DNA of 64,000 nt, taken from the NCBI RefSeq assembly GCF_004379255.2, contig NC_056049.1, positions 62,001 through 126,000 of the forward strand, in the 5' to 3' direction. Positions 11,771-22,830 of the stretch are shown here, piece after piece. The notes below the pieces were generated by a model. That model ran no database searches. It saw only the letters and a list, made by a program, of their open reading frames with translations, and had not been told where the DNA came from. The stretch comes from Salvia splendens. Its lineage: Eukaryota > Streptophyta > Magnoliopsida > Lamiales > Lamiaceae. Position 1 is the stretch's first letter, and every line of letters begins with the position of its first letter. A program made the position numbers and the translations under genes.

Positions 11771-12816
11771 ATGAAGGAACATGAGATGCACCCTAAAAAC
11801 TGAATTTAAAACTTTAATTAAATTCTCAAAAGAATTCTTAATTCCCAATTAATTAGCAAATTAATTGAGACTTTATGTGAATTAATTTTTCAAATTTCTT
11901 TCTTAATGTAAAGACGTTAAAAAAACTGCATAAAACACATTAAATTGAATAATTAATTCACACTCAATATAATATATGCATAAATTTTGACGAACAAAAG
12001 TTCACGCAACACAAATACACCAATTAAAATCCATACATATATGCAGAATCGATATTTTTTCATAAAGAAATTGCTTATCAGCATAATTAAAATAATTCAC
12101 TAACCAAAGTTATAATCTGTAGGCGTACAAATTATATACGCAAACTTAATGATGCAGTGGCTAAAAAAGAATTCATCCATAATCATATACCTCATGAATT
12201 CTTAATAATCAAAACCTAATTGAAATGCGTGCATCACCATAACTTTGAATTATACAACCAATTCGATCAACTCTATACAATAATTAAATCTAATATCTTT
12301 GAACTTTGTGAATTATTCACCACAATGAATTCCCCATGAATACAAACACGAAGGAATTCAATTCTGTAACCAAAAATCATTCCATATATATGTAGCGACC
12401 ATATGCATACAACTCATCAAATAAGATAACTAAATCTAACCATGAATAATCAAACAATAACCAAAGTGATGTCTCCGCATATTTTTGTCTTTCATCAAAA
12501 GACAACCGTAGGAATGAACTCAGTTTATTAATCCAAAGCAATTCTGGAATACGAGTACAATTATACATCCAAATGGAATTCATCAATAGAATTCTTATCA
12601 ACGAATTCTAATATACTCCAACAGATTCAACATGATTCACAATTCATTAACATAAAACGGAGTGCATCCAAAATAAGAAATCAAATCTTCAATTCATAAA
12701 CCTAGGTATAAAATACACGCCGCCAACACTAATAAATTTAACAGCATGACTTTATTCATAAAACCAAAACCTTAATTCTCCTTTTCCCAATTATCAGAGA
12801 ATCATCAATAGAGTGA

Positions 12817-12827
12817 CTCTGATACCA
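12817..12827 (-). other. Retrotransposon primer-binding site (tRNA-Met type)
   Basis: The minus strand reads TGGTATCAGAG, the complement of the initiator tRNA-Met 3' end, one base inside the 5' LTR. It fixes the orientation of the element. Confidence 0.85.
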
Positions 12828-12828
12828 C

Positions 12829-13318
12829 TGGTTAGAATAATTGATTGAATAATTGCATAAAGCTCTCTATGATGATTAACCGAGAACGACGGAGAAGGAG
12901 CATAAACTGTAGAGTGTAAGCGTACCTTGATCCATAAGGAATTGAAAGGTGGGATTGCTTTGCAGCGGCTATGGATCTTTCAAACGATCAGAGACGTCCT
13001 TCACAATAGTCTCTGACGTTAATCTTATATTTATATAAATATAAGACCCTTTATTTTCTATTTGGTCCCTTATTAAATAGAAAATCTCATATGGTATCTA
13101 CACTTATTTCCATAACAAATAAATACTCCCTCCATTCCATAGTAATGGAGGCGTTTCTTTTCGGCACGGAGATTAAAAAAAATTTGTGTTATGTGAGTAA
13201 GTAAGGGGAAAATAAAGTGGAAAATGAAAAAGGTAGAGAGATGAAGAGAGAATAAAGTAAGAGTATAAAGATAGTCATACACATTAAATTAGTCATATAG
13301 AAGCCCAAATTTCTAACA
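12829..13318 (-). repeat. Right LTR (5' LTR) of the copia element
   Basis: It starts TGGTTAGAAT next to the primer-binding site and ends TTCTAACA at the TCCTC duplication. Near 13127 it is interrupted by Stowaway-like sequence that has also replaced part of the LTR. Confidence 0.86.
13127..13270. mobile_element. Truncated Stowaway-like MITE in the right LTR
   Basis: It begins CTCCCTCCATTCCATAGT after TA and lacks a matching right end. Compared with the left LTR, the corresponding stretch (about 6885-6935) has been lost. Confidence 0.55.
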
Positions 13319-13339
13319 TCCTCTTGATCAAAACTAATA

Positions 13340-13591
13340 CTCCCTCCGTCCCACATAATTTGACCCAGTTTTCCATTTTGGGCCGTCCCACATAATTTGA
13401 CGCATTTCACTTTTACCATTTTTGGTAGTAGACCCCACATTCCACTAACTCATTCCTACTCACATTTAATTATAAAATTAATATATAAAAGTGGAACCCA
13501 CATTCCACTAACCTTTTCAACTCACATTTCATTATATTTCTTAAAACTCGTGTCCGGTCAAAGTGTCCCAAATTATGTGGGACGGAGGGAG
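13340..13591. mobile_element. Stowaway MITE inside an Ole e 1-like exon
   Basis: About 252 bp with CTCCCTCCGTCCCACATA and its inverse TATGTGGGACGGAGGGAG, flanked by TA. Removing it with one TA rejoins the Ole e 1-like coding sequence in frame, so the insertion site is in that gene's last coding part. Confidence 0.9.
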
Positions 13592-13987
13592 TACTACTAC
13601 TAATTCGTCTTTGCAGTTTTATACCACTGCCCGCACGCTTCTTTATTATTCTTACTTATGCTGATTCTATCGCATCATTTCTTTCAACTTTCTTTTACTC
13701 TTGTATCCATTCCATCGCTTTTTAACTTACTTTCACTCCTTGCTTTTCACTCATTTTGGGTTGGGAATTTTGAGATGAGTCTCGCTGCCTTGAATTAATA
13801 TCAATTGTAATTCTATAAATGCAACATTAACTCATTTTAATCAATTTGGCGTTCGTGCATTTATGTTTCATTGTTCATGCATGATATCAAGCGCTGATTA
13901 ATATGTGAGGTACATTCCAAAATTCCATATATTCTTTACATTGAAAATGTGGCCATGCGGAATATAATATACTAGTACTCCTAGTTA

Positions 13988-14715
13988 GGGATGTCAATCG
14001 GGCCAGCCCACCGGGTTTCGGGCCAACCCTATTCGGGTTGCGGGTCAATCGGGTGCGGGCTAATCGGATTGTTATTTTTTCGGGTTATAAAAGTTCAGCC
14101 CTAACCCTAAAAGCTCGGGTTTCGGGCTAGCCCATCGGGTTAATCGGGTTGCTACCGATAAAATTAACATGCGATCAATCCAATAAATAATGGTGAAAAT
14201 TAGTTATATTTATAAAATGTAAAATATTTAATTATGATAAATTTGAGATATATGCGTAAACTCAAATATTAACATGATCAAATACTAATATTTGAGATTT
14301 ATGCAACATAAAACATAAACATCAAGAAATTTTAAAGCATGTTTAGAAATTTAAATATATATTTTTAGTGAATTTGAAGTTTCTAATTCATTTATCTATT
14401 ATTATATTAATAAAAACTTAATATATAATTTATATATTTGATATATAAAATGGAAAGTTATTTTTTCAGTAATCTGTATTATAAAATAATCAATGAAGTG
14501 TCAAATTAGAGTCAAACAAATAGAACAATATAAATTTTATCGGGTTTCCGGGCCAGCCCATCGGGTTTTCGGGTCTGGCCCTAACGGGCTGCGGGTTAAT
14601 CGGGTGCGGGCTAATCGGGCTGTAATTTTATCGGGCTGGAAATTTTCAGCCCTAACCCTATAAATTTGGTGGGCTATTCGGTTCAGCCCACGGATTGCGG
14701 GCTAAATTGACATCC
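13988..14715. mobile_element. Probable MITE with GGGATGTCAAT termini
   Basis: About 730 bp bounded by GGGATGTCAATC and AATTGACATCC. The subterminal regions are rich in repeated CGGGTT, GGGCTAAT and CAGCCC motifs, arranged as inverted copies at both ends around an AT-rich core. The pattern fits a hAT-type MITE. I could not define a clean target duplication. Confidence 0.6.
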
Positions 14716-16459
14716 TTATTCCTAGTAGTTAAACTGAAAATCAAAAACCTAATAACACGAGATTTACGTATTCTAAAGATGAGAGTTGTTATACGATTGT
14801 TAATCAAATTTATTAGTACCAAATATTCAAACTTCACAATTTACCTTTTAATTATATGGGATCAGTAAGAGTAAAATGGAGAGAATTTTTTGATAATTAC
14901 TCCATATTAGGAAAATATTGAAACCATTCAAGCAACAAAGAATATATTCCGTACTCAATTACTACTACATTTTTATGGGCAATCACGTAAATTTTCTTGA
15001 TCCCTCTTGTAGTACTCTCGTATTAGAAAAAATTGAAAAAATTATTCACGCCATGTTTCCACATTCTTGTGTACGTACTTTGAGAGTCGGCTCCCATTGT
15101 TTAGAATATAAAAATAGTAGTACTCCTGAATTATAGTAATTGGAACTACTTTGGCATGCTTATATATGCTTCCCATTACCAAACTTTTTTGTCTTAAATT
15201 GGAAAATCGGAAATCGTTTGACAGTCATAAAGATAGTAGTACTCCATATAAACTCCACTAGATGCTGTAATTAATTGCTAAACTAAATTGATGGCTTCGT
15301 CAAGAAAAGCTTGACAACCTTATCTCAACCCCTTCTCCATTAAACGCCGCCAAGACTGGAGGAAGAAATCTGGCCGCCAAATACAGAAGCTATGAGCACG
15401 ATCAATTTCAAGAAGAACTTCCTCGGATCTGTATCGACTTAGAATGGCACTAGCTAGATCTTCACTTACATTCTTCTTTAATTTCTACCTCTTTTATTTC
15501 TTATCCTTTTTAAATCCCAAGGATGTACTTGACTTTGACTCTTGGTTCCAATCGGCAACCGCTCCTCATGGGTGTACGCCTATACATATATATGTGAGAT
15601 TTGACATGAGAATACATATGTAAATGCGTCTTTTACGTTGAGCTGACAGAAATTATAAGTTAGCACACGGAAACCTATGCATAGATCCCATGAAAACTAT
15701 AGGGATTTACACCTAGATATTGATTTTGATATATAAAAATTGTACTTGTATTAAGTTAATTTATTTATTACTACAGATTGGAGTTATACTCAATCTCGAT
15801 CTTTTGAGCTATTTTCTCTTGACTCGTATTTCCTTGCTAAAGTCATAACTCGGTTTGTTGATCCTTGTTTTCTTGCGATGTACTATATGTTTCGACCAAT
15901 CTATTAAAAAACTAAGGATATACTCTTATTACACGATGGAATCCCTACAAGTAGGAATAGATAATTAAGTTCATGATACTCCCTTCGTCCAATACTACAA
16001 ATAGGCCGAATTCGTCCGTCCCATAGAAATAGAACATATTCATTTATGGAGACCTTTTATTCATTCTCTTTTACTTTGTTTATAGCATTATGTATTTTTG
16101 ACTTTTTTATGCACAACATTATGCCCTTTAATGTAGAATCCAAAAAATGGGAAAAGGTAAATTAAAAACACGGAAAACTCAAAGTTAAGTGGAAATTTCT
16201 GAGTACATAAATATTTGAAGTTGTATATAGTTTTAAACATCCAATGGGGATATAAATTTATGTATTGCGTGTAATGTAGTAGTCGTGTATCCTGATATCG
16301 AAGAGATAGGTTTAATTACATGCCTTCAACTAGAAAACACTCCAGCAAATACCCACTTAACGAGGACTAATAATCGATTTCTTAGTCACATTTGAATATG
16401 GAGTAGTATGAGATGTGTATAAATTGAGTAGGTATCCGTTCCTGCTAAAAGTGTAGTAG
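14716..16459. other. Intergenic region with one Stowaway-like end
   Basis: AT-rich with no supported gene. At 15979 a Stowaway-like terminus (CTCCCTTCGTCC after TA) appears without a clear partner. The last part is presumably the promoter of the Ole e 1-like gene at 16460. Confidence 0.5.
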
Positions 16460-16988
16460 ATGAGGATGATGAGTGGAGTTTGGTTTGCTAATTTTGTGGT
16501 GTTTTATCTGGTAGCGGTGGGCGGATCATCCCCGGCGAGGAAGAAGGTGATTATCGAGGGGTATGTTAGCTGCGTTTACTGTGTGATGGAAGGTGGCCCC
16601 GGCTCTGTCATCAAAACCGATCTTCTTCCCGGTTAGTATACTATATATATACACATATTGTCCCTTTATTTACTCCTCTTTTAGTATAAATATACTTGCA
16701 GGTGCGGTGGTGAAACTGCAATGCAATAACAGAAAGAAGGGCAGTTGGGAGGAGCAGACGGAGACGGGCGGCGATGGCGAATTCAGTTTCAAGCCAGTGA
16801 AGGTGACGAGTTGGGGGGCCCACAAGTGCAACATCTTCTTAGTCTCCTCTCCAAGAGCTGTCTGTCCCGTTATCATCTACGGCGAGGGCGTTCTCTTCAA
16901 ACCCGCCGCCATCAACGCCACCTCCCCTTTTCAGCTCTACACTGTTCGACCACTCGCTTTCTATCCCCCTCCTTACACCTGCGTTTGA
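16460..16988 (+). CDS. Ole e 1-like (pollen allergen/extensin family) secreted protein
   Basis: Two exons, 16460-16631 and 16702-16988, with a 70-bp GT-AG intron (gttagt...ttgcag) splitting the Gly codon before AVVKLQC, give 152 aa. An N-terminal hydrophobic signal peptide (FANFVVFYLVAVGGS) targets secretion. The mature part has the family layout: VIIEGYVSCVYC near residues 31-42, AVVKLQCNN, then SWGAHKCNIFLVSSP and a conserved end FQLYTVRPLAFYPPP. The regular cysteines are expected to form disulfides. The family is found in cell walls and pollen, and the molecular role of most members is not known. The start is the first ATG of MRMMSG; the two other Mets two and three codons on could be used with the same signal peptide. 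It is the intact paralog of the broken gene at 6135. Confidence 0.85.
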
Positions 16989-18600
16989 ACCAATTCTTAC
17001 TAGACTTCTGTCTTGCTTGTATGGGCTTGTGGCCCATATATCAAATATTACTTCTATCTTATAGCCCATAGTTGTTTTATGGGCTTATAAATTATTCTGT
17101 TGGCCTTCATATTCGCTCCTTTTTTTTATTTATAACGTTATTACTCTATCTGTGCACGAAAAATTTACCATGTTTTCTTTTTCAATTCATTCGAAAAATT
17201 GTATTTGCAATAATAGGATACTGACAACTTATAAGTTATAACACACACACCACATTCTCAAGTAAGACTTTTACTTTACTCGCCCACTCTTAGAGAAAAG
17301 AAGCAATGGTGATTAATTTGTTGCAATTATAAAGTAGTAATAGAAATGTTGATAGATTCTCAAGAAGGTCCTCTTTTTCTTCATGGAAAGCCTCGTCTAA
17401 TGCCATTCAACACAATACCTGATAAAAGCTAAACTCTTACTCGAACATCAAGAAGCACTTATAGGAAGAAGATGCAATAATAATAAAAGTTACTTATAAG
17501 ATATTATTATGATGGTCAGCTCCTCTATCATTTTATAGCTATAAATTCATCTAGGTCTATTAATAGTCCTTCGTAATATATACTAGCATGTAACAACCTC
17601 CTCTTCTTTGTAATTGCCTTAAAGTTGTATATCACTCAACAAATTAAAATTTGTATCATAAATAACATATAAAATACTATTTAAGGATAGAATACAAAAT
17701 GGATAAATTTATAGATTATTTGTTTTCCTCTCATTTGAACCTCTTTTTAATTCAATTAACTACATTATATTCAAAATATATGTTAAAAAATGAGTAATAG
17801 AAATTCTTAAACTATACAGCAGCCCATATTCAACATACACCTCAATTACAATGTATAATCTAAAATTTGCAGAGGGCCAATCACAAAATTCAGCAAACCA
17901 TTATCAGAAAACGAAAACAAAATGAAAGGTGAAGCCTGTTGAATAATTTGATGCCCTCATCACCAATTTGCGAATTTTAAAATTTTTATTCATAAGAGAG
18001 TTGGAGATTTATTACTTTTATTCATAAAGATAGTAGAGTTTGACACACTCCAGTGGATTGGAGCTCAATAGATTCTACCAAGCTATTTTTGAATTAAAAT
18101 TATATTGATAGGAAATTCAAATCTGACGTGCGATCTGGTAAACGATGAACTATTATTGATCTTCTTAATTAAATAAACAAACATAACTGAATTTGATGCA
18201 ACAGTCGCGGTGCTTGTAAACTACTATAGTATATATTTTCAAATTGTACTTAAAATAATTATAGAGAGCTTCAAACACAAGAAAACTGGCGGGATTTACG
18301 TATCATTGTGTTAGTACACTAGTACTCCACTACTGATTATCTTAAGCTTCTCTTCTACTTTTTCATTGGTTGCATTGAATTAGGTTCCATTCACGTGATC
18401 GATAATTATTGCTAAGCTTATTATAATTCTGGCCCCGTTTACTTCATTTATTGGATTATGTACACAGTCATTTTATTTATTTTATTTCCTATATACTAGT
18501 AATATATTATGAAAATTGCTAACCATTGACTTATGCAATAATCAAAATTAAACTACCGTCTGAAATACGTACATTTTCCAATTAAGATGCTATGTAATTG
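16989..18600. other. Intergenic, no gene seen
   Basis: AT-rich sequence with short CA-rich stretches. No supported gene or element ends. Confidence 0.5.
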
Positions 18601-18603
18601 TAA

Positions 18604-20668
18604 GGCCATCCACAACGTTGTTCCTATACCGTTCCTTAAACCACTATTTGGGGGCCCCACTGTACTTTTTTACTCCATTCCTTAACTAAGGAACGGAACC
18701 TGCAACCCTCCGTTCCTTAACCGTTCCTTAAATTACTATTCATTCAATTTCATTTTTTATTTTTATTTCCAACTAAATTCAATTAAAAAACACACTTTAT
18801 TAAAAAACAAACACACTTTATTAAAAAATACACAACATTAAAAAAAATTACAACTTAAACTTAAAAAAATAAAAAGCACACAATTAAAATCCTAAAAAAA
18901 TAAAAGTACACAATTTTAATAATTTCATCCGCCAAAATTTGCCCAAATGTGCTCAATTAAATCCTGTTGGAGTTGGGTGTGGGCACTAGAGTCGCGTGTC
19001 CTTGCACGAATAGATAACCGTTCTTGTATAGAAGAATGCGCTCCACTTCGAGGCGGACTACTTGCGGTTGAGCTTCCGGGGGATTCGTCGTCGAACCAAT
19101 TTCCCGCCTCGGGTCCTTCGTCTTGGACAATCATGTTGTGCAAGATTATGCACGTATACATGATGTCGACCATGTTTTCCATGAACCACGTACGAGCCGG
19201 GGCTTTGATGATGTTGAAGCGCGCTTGGAGAACCCCGAACGCCCTCTCCACATCCTTGCGAGCAGCCTCCTGCTTCTGCGCAAAAAGAGTATGCTTTGGG
19301 TTCGCAGACCCACTGCACGTCTTCACGAAGGTAGGCCACTTCGGGTAGATGCCATCGGCGAGATAGTACCCCATTTTATAAAGCCGGTTGTTGGCGACGA
19401 AGTTGATGGCCGGCGCTTTACCATCCAAAACTTCGGTCAAGAGGTCGGACTGGTGGAGCACGTTTACGTCGTTGTTCGACCCGGGGACCCCGAAGTACGC
19501 GTGCCAGATCCAAAGGCGGTAGTCGGCAACGGCCTCAAGTATAACGGTTGGGTGGGTGCCTTTGTGGCCGCTCGTGTAGGACCCCTTCCACGCCACCGGG
19601 CAATTCTTCCATTGCCAGTGCATGCAATCGACGCTGCCGAGCATCCCGGGAAATCCGTGCACTGTTTCGTGAAGGTCGAGCAGGAACTGACAATCGGTCG
19701 TGCTTGGCCTCTGGAGAAATTCGTCGGTGAAGGCTGTCCGGACGCCTTTGCAGAATTTGAGCAAGCACATTCGCCCAGTGCTGTCTCCGATGTGGAGGTA
19801 TTCGTCGAACATGTCGGCCGTTTGTCCAGTCGCAAGCTGGCGGATTGCTGCAGTACATTTCTGCAGCGTCGTGTGGCTGGGACGGATGACCGCGTCGAAC
19901 CCTTCCTGGAAGAACTCTTCCCGGGCTGCCAAAGTATTCGCGATGTGGAGAAATAACGGTTTCCCCATGCGGAAACGGCGACGGAAGTACGTATCTCCCC
20001 AAACCGGGTTATCGCAGAAGTAGTCGTGTACTAACCTTGCGGCGGCTTCCTCCCGGTTACGATGGATGTACGTACGGGGAGCGTCGTTGGGGCGGCGCGG
20101 CTTCTTCCGCCTCCCGTCGTCGATCTTCTTCAAGTGATTGTTCCAATATTTGACGCATTTGTTCATAAGGATCCATTAGTTTGATTAAATTTAGGAGAAG
20201 GAAAATAGAGTTGATTTGAGATGAAAATTGGGGTGGAAATAGAGAGGAATAGATGTGTGTTTGTGATTGAAATGAGTATGAAATATGATTATTTATAGAG
20301 TAAATAAATAAAATAAAAATAAAATAAAAATAAAAAACGGATATAAAAAAAACGGTCTCGTTACCGTTGCAAAATTTTTTTTTTTTTTATTAAATTCGAA
20401 TTTAAAAAAAAATGAATTATTGCGTCACCGGACGAAGCCCACTCGCGGGGCAGCGAGTGGGCTTCACGCGTCGAATGGGAGGCCGCCACGTCGCCTCGGC
20501 GCGTGGCGGAACGTTCCGTTCCGCGTTCCTCCGGAACGGAACGCGGCACGGCATAGGAATGGCGACGGCACGGAACGGCGACGGAACGCACCCCGCAACG
20601 CGTGCCGCCGCGGAACCGTTCCTCCGGAACGGCATAGGCACCGCAACGGCACAGCGTTGCGGGTGGTC
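18604..20668 (-). mobile_element. PIF/Harbinger element, family B, transposase-only
   Basis: About 2.07 kb between TAA target duplications (18601-18603, 20669-20671). Ends are GGCCATCCACAACG and CGTTGCGGGTGGTC. It carries one transposase gene on the minus strand and no ORF1. The 3' side (left) has the ACTAAGGAACGGAACCTGCAA type of repeat that recurs in the elements ending at 24237 and 62733. The 5' side (right) has TATAAAT (about 20291-20298 on the minus strand) and the TTATTGCGTCAC block shared with 1109-2085 and 60924-62733. Its ends and transposase are the best preserved of all the elements here. Confidence 0.9.
18925..20166 (-). CDS. PIF/Harbinger DDE transposase
   Basis: A 413-aa open frame of the nuclease-type DDE transposase family that cuts and moves PIF/Harbinger elements. 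An HTH-like region runs from FFQEGFDAV through HTTLQKCTAAIRQLATGQ (about 85-115). The DDE triad is visible: D180 in GSVDCMHW, D233 in GSNNDVNVL and E307 in KDVERAFGVLQ. MGYYLADGIYPKWPTFVK and CIILHNMIV are also typical. The C-terminus ends DLIEHIWANFGG. The first about 28 residues (MNKCVKYWNN...) do not look like family sequence. Another ATG at 20176 in a different frame gives MDPYEQMRQILEQSLEE..., which looks like the true N-terminus, so a 1-nt shift near 20080 probably separates the two. The catalytic core is intact. Confidence 0.88.
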   Translation of the reverse strand: MNKCVKYWNNHLKKIDDGRRKKPRRPNDAPRTYIHRNREEAAARLVHDYFCDNPVWGDTYFRRRFRMGKPLFLHIANTLAAREEFFQEGFDAVIRPSHTTLQKCTAAIRQLATGQTADMFDEYLHIGDSTGRMCLLKFCKGVRTAFTDEFLQRPSTTDCQFLLDLHETVHGFPGMLGSVDCMHWQWKNCPVAWKGSYTSGHKGTHPTVILEAVADYRLWIWHAYFGVPGSNNDVNVLHQSDLLTEVLDGKAPAINFVANNRLYKMGYYLADGIYPKWPTFVKTCSGSANPKHTLFAQKQEAARKDVERAFGVLQARFNIIKAPARTWFMENMVDIMYTCIILHNMIVQDEGPEAGNWFDDESPGSSTASSPPRSGAHSSIQERLSIRARTRDSSAHTQLQQDLIEHIWANFGG

Positions 20669-20671
20669 TAA

Positions 20672-21351
20672 TATTTACTGCTAGTAGTACTATTTAGTCA
20701 GTTGATTTAAGTGGTTGGGGTTTGAATACTTACTTTACCCCTTATTAATTCCTTTTTTCGCAAATTGTAACATACTCTAATTGTAATTTGTAAAATATGA
20801 TATATACGTAAATAAACGTAAAATAGGCTATGAATATTGTGGCAGAAGGAGTATATATTATGGAATAATAGATACTCCTATAGCTACTATTACAACTGAC
20901 GTACGTAGTATTTATTTGCTACACGTGAATTATCATGTGATAGTAGTTGCTATGTTAATTTCATCTATATTATTCTAGTAGTATTAATTTTTTTTAATGA
21001 ATTGGATCCGATCCATTAAAACTAATTAAGAATCTAAAACAATAAAAATAGACTATGAAATTTTTAAAGCGTCTCACATGCTCACATCACAAAGTCACAT
21101 AAATGATGGTAAATATTAGAAATAAAACACGTATAATCAGTTTCATACTGCAGACAATTATGTATGGCTATATGAATATTCACTATGAATTTATGATAAC
21201 AGACTAAATTATGTATGGCTAGATGAGAATATCACTATCAATTTATGATAGTAATATTTAGTTTTTTTTCTTGACTCGAAAAGATACCAAAACGATTAGG
21301 TCCAAATCGAAAATAATTAGCAATCGCGAATAATCAAAATAATTAGCTATG
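20672..21351. other. Intergenic, no gene seen
   Basis: AT-rich DNA between two PIF elements, with no supported gene. Two similar copies of TATGTATGGCTA occur near 21160 and 21210. Confidence 0.5.
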
Positions 21352-21657
21352 TTAGAGCATCCACAATAGCGCCTAGCGCACCGCCTAGCCGAGCGCCGGC
21401 GCTAGGCGGTCTATTGCAGCCGCCCAGCGATTTTCGCGAAAAAAAACCGCCTAGCGCTCGGCGGTTCCGTGGCGCTAGGCGGTGCGCTAGGCGATCCGCT
21501 AGGCGCTATTGCAGCGTCCGGATCGCCTAGCGCGAATTTTTAATTTTTTTTTCCGAAACACTATATATACGCGACTTGCCCGTCATTTTCATTCGCACCA
21601 CTTGTATTAACGAGTACTCTCTCTATCTTAATTTCTGTACAAGATCAACACCTAGAA

Positions 21658-22830
21658 ATGAGTAACGCCGGTAGTAGTGGTGGGAGTGGTGGGGATGCTG
21701 AGGACTACGAGCGTATAATGAACGAAGCGCTAGAGGCCTATACGAACCGTGAGATTGATCAATGGATGCAGAGGGCCTTGCAGCTGGCGGTACCTCGACC
21801 TCGACCAGTGGTACACCGCCGAGCGGTGATTGATCGTGATCACGTAGCTGCACATCAGCGCCTATACGAAGACTACTTCGCACAGGAGCCGCGGTTCAAC
21901 GCCAACCTTTTCAGGCGCCGTTTTAGGATGCGCAGGTCCCTGTTTATGCGTATTGTTAACGGATTGGAGCAACGATATCTGTATTTCCGCTTTAGGCACG
22001 ATGCATCTGGCAGACCCGGCCACACTCCTATTCAAAAGTGCACTGCGGCAATCCGGCAGTTGGCCTACGGAGGCGCTGCAGACATGTGGGACGAGTACCT
22101 CCACATCGGTGAGACGACTGCCCTGGAGTGTATGAAGTATTTCTGTCAGGGCGTGATTGAAATATTCAGTGATCAGTACCTTCGAAGCCCTACCCCCGAT
22201 GACTGCCGGGATCTGCTGCGGATGCACGGGGAACAGCATGGGTTCCCAGGGATGTTAGGTAGCATAGATTGTATGCATTGGGAGTGGAAGAACTGCCTCG
22301 CCGCCTGGAAGGGGATGTACACTACCGGCTACAAAGGAAAGAATCCCACGATGATCCTCGAGGCCGTAGCTGATTACCGGCTGTGGATTTGGCATGCGTA
22401 TTTTGGGATAGCTGGTTCGAACAACAACCTCAACGTCCTCAACTCGTCGCCACTTTTCAACGAGCAGTGTCAGGGTGTCGGTCCGGCCATCAGTTTTGTC
22501 GCCAACGACAACCGACATGATATGGGCTACTACTTGGCGGATGGGATATACCCTAGGTGGCCCGTCTTTGTGAAGACGATCCGATGCCCAGGAGATGAGA
22601 AGAAGGCCTACTTTGCGGCACGGCAGGAGTCGGCGCCCAAGGACGTGGAACGCGCATTTGGTGTGCTCCAGGCTCGATGGGCGGCAGTTAAGGGGCCAAC
22701 GCGTTTGTGGCACGTCGACTACATTGCTGATATAATGTACGCTTGTATAATCATGCACAACATGATTGTCGAAGATGAAGGTGGACAACTGACTGATTCG
22801 GCCAATGACGCTTGTATAATCATGCACAAC
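21658..22830 (+). pseudogene. PIF/Harbinger transposase, 5' part, family C
   Basis: It starts MSNAGSSGGSGG, about 95 bp after a TATATATAC box. It contains TPIQKCTAAIRQLAYG, GSIDCMHWEWKN (first Asp), MGYYLADGIYPRWP and KDVERAFGVLQARW (Glu). At the second catalytic position the sequence is GSNNNLNVL, with Asn where the family has Asp (AAC for GAC). Family-like sequence ends after CIIMHNMIVEDEGG and a partial second copy of ACIIMHN. The reading frame then runs into the next fragment in the wrong frame. Truncated at the C-terminus and catalytically damaged. Confidence 0.85.

Larger units (their letters stand above)
6556..13318 (-). mobile_element. Degenerate Ty1/copia LTR retrotransposon with nested PIF element
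   Basis: About 6.76 kb bounded by LTRs and an exact 5-bp duplication TCCTC (6551-6555, 13319-13323). It lies on the minus strand. The primer-binding site matching the 3' end of initiator tRNA-Met (TGGTATCAGAG) is at 12817-12827, just inside the right LTR. A purine tract (AAGTGGGAGAT on the minus strand) precedes the left LTR. Internally only scraps remain: a decayed zinc knuckle and pre-integrase start near 8580-8760 and an RNase H end near 7528-7870. Most of pol is missing. A PIF element sits at 9105-10865. The element is non-autonomous. Confidence 0.88.
6135..13664 (+). pseudogene. Ole e 1-like secreted protein gene, broken by two insertions
   Basis: The first segment, 6135-6555, encodes a signal peptide (QCLVVVLLLCASACGSG), VDGVVYCKVC and GAVVKLQCNN, ending SSWGAHKCRIFLVSSPW. 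That is the pollen Ole e 1/extensin-like fold with paired cysteines, close to the intact paralog at 16460. Near 6502-6507 a run of six C, where five keep the frame, shifts the reading frame. At 6555 a copia element is inserted with the TCCTC duplication at 6551-6555 and 13319-13323. Coding sequence resumes at 13319-13339, is cut again by a Stowaway MITE (13340-13591), and resumes at 13592-13664. The tail includes SLQFYTTARTL, matching FQLYTVRPL of the paralog, with a stop at 13662-13664. Unlike the paralog there is no intron before GAVVKL. The gene is clearly dead. Confidence 0.85.

Noticed and set aside
12817..12827. tRNA-like sequence (TGGTATCAGAG and complement), also at 44931-44942
   Set aside because: Retrotransposon primer-binding sites next to LTRs, with no tRNA fold around them.
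19123..19956. 277-codon open frame on the plus strand
   Set aside because: Antisense shadow of the transposase at 18925-20166, caused by its GC-rich codon use.
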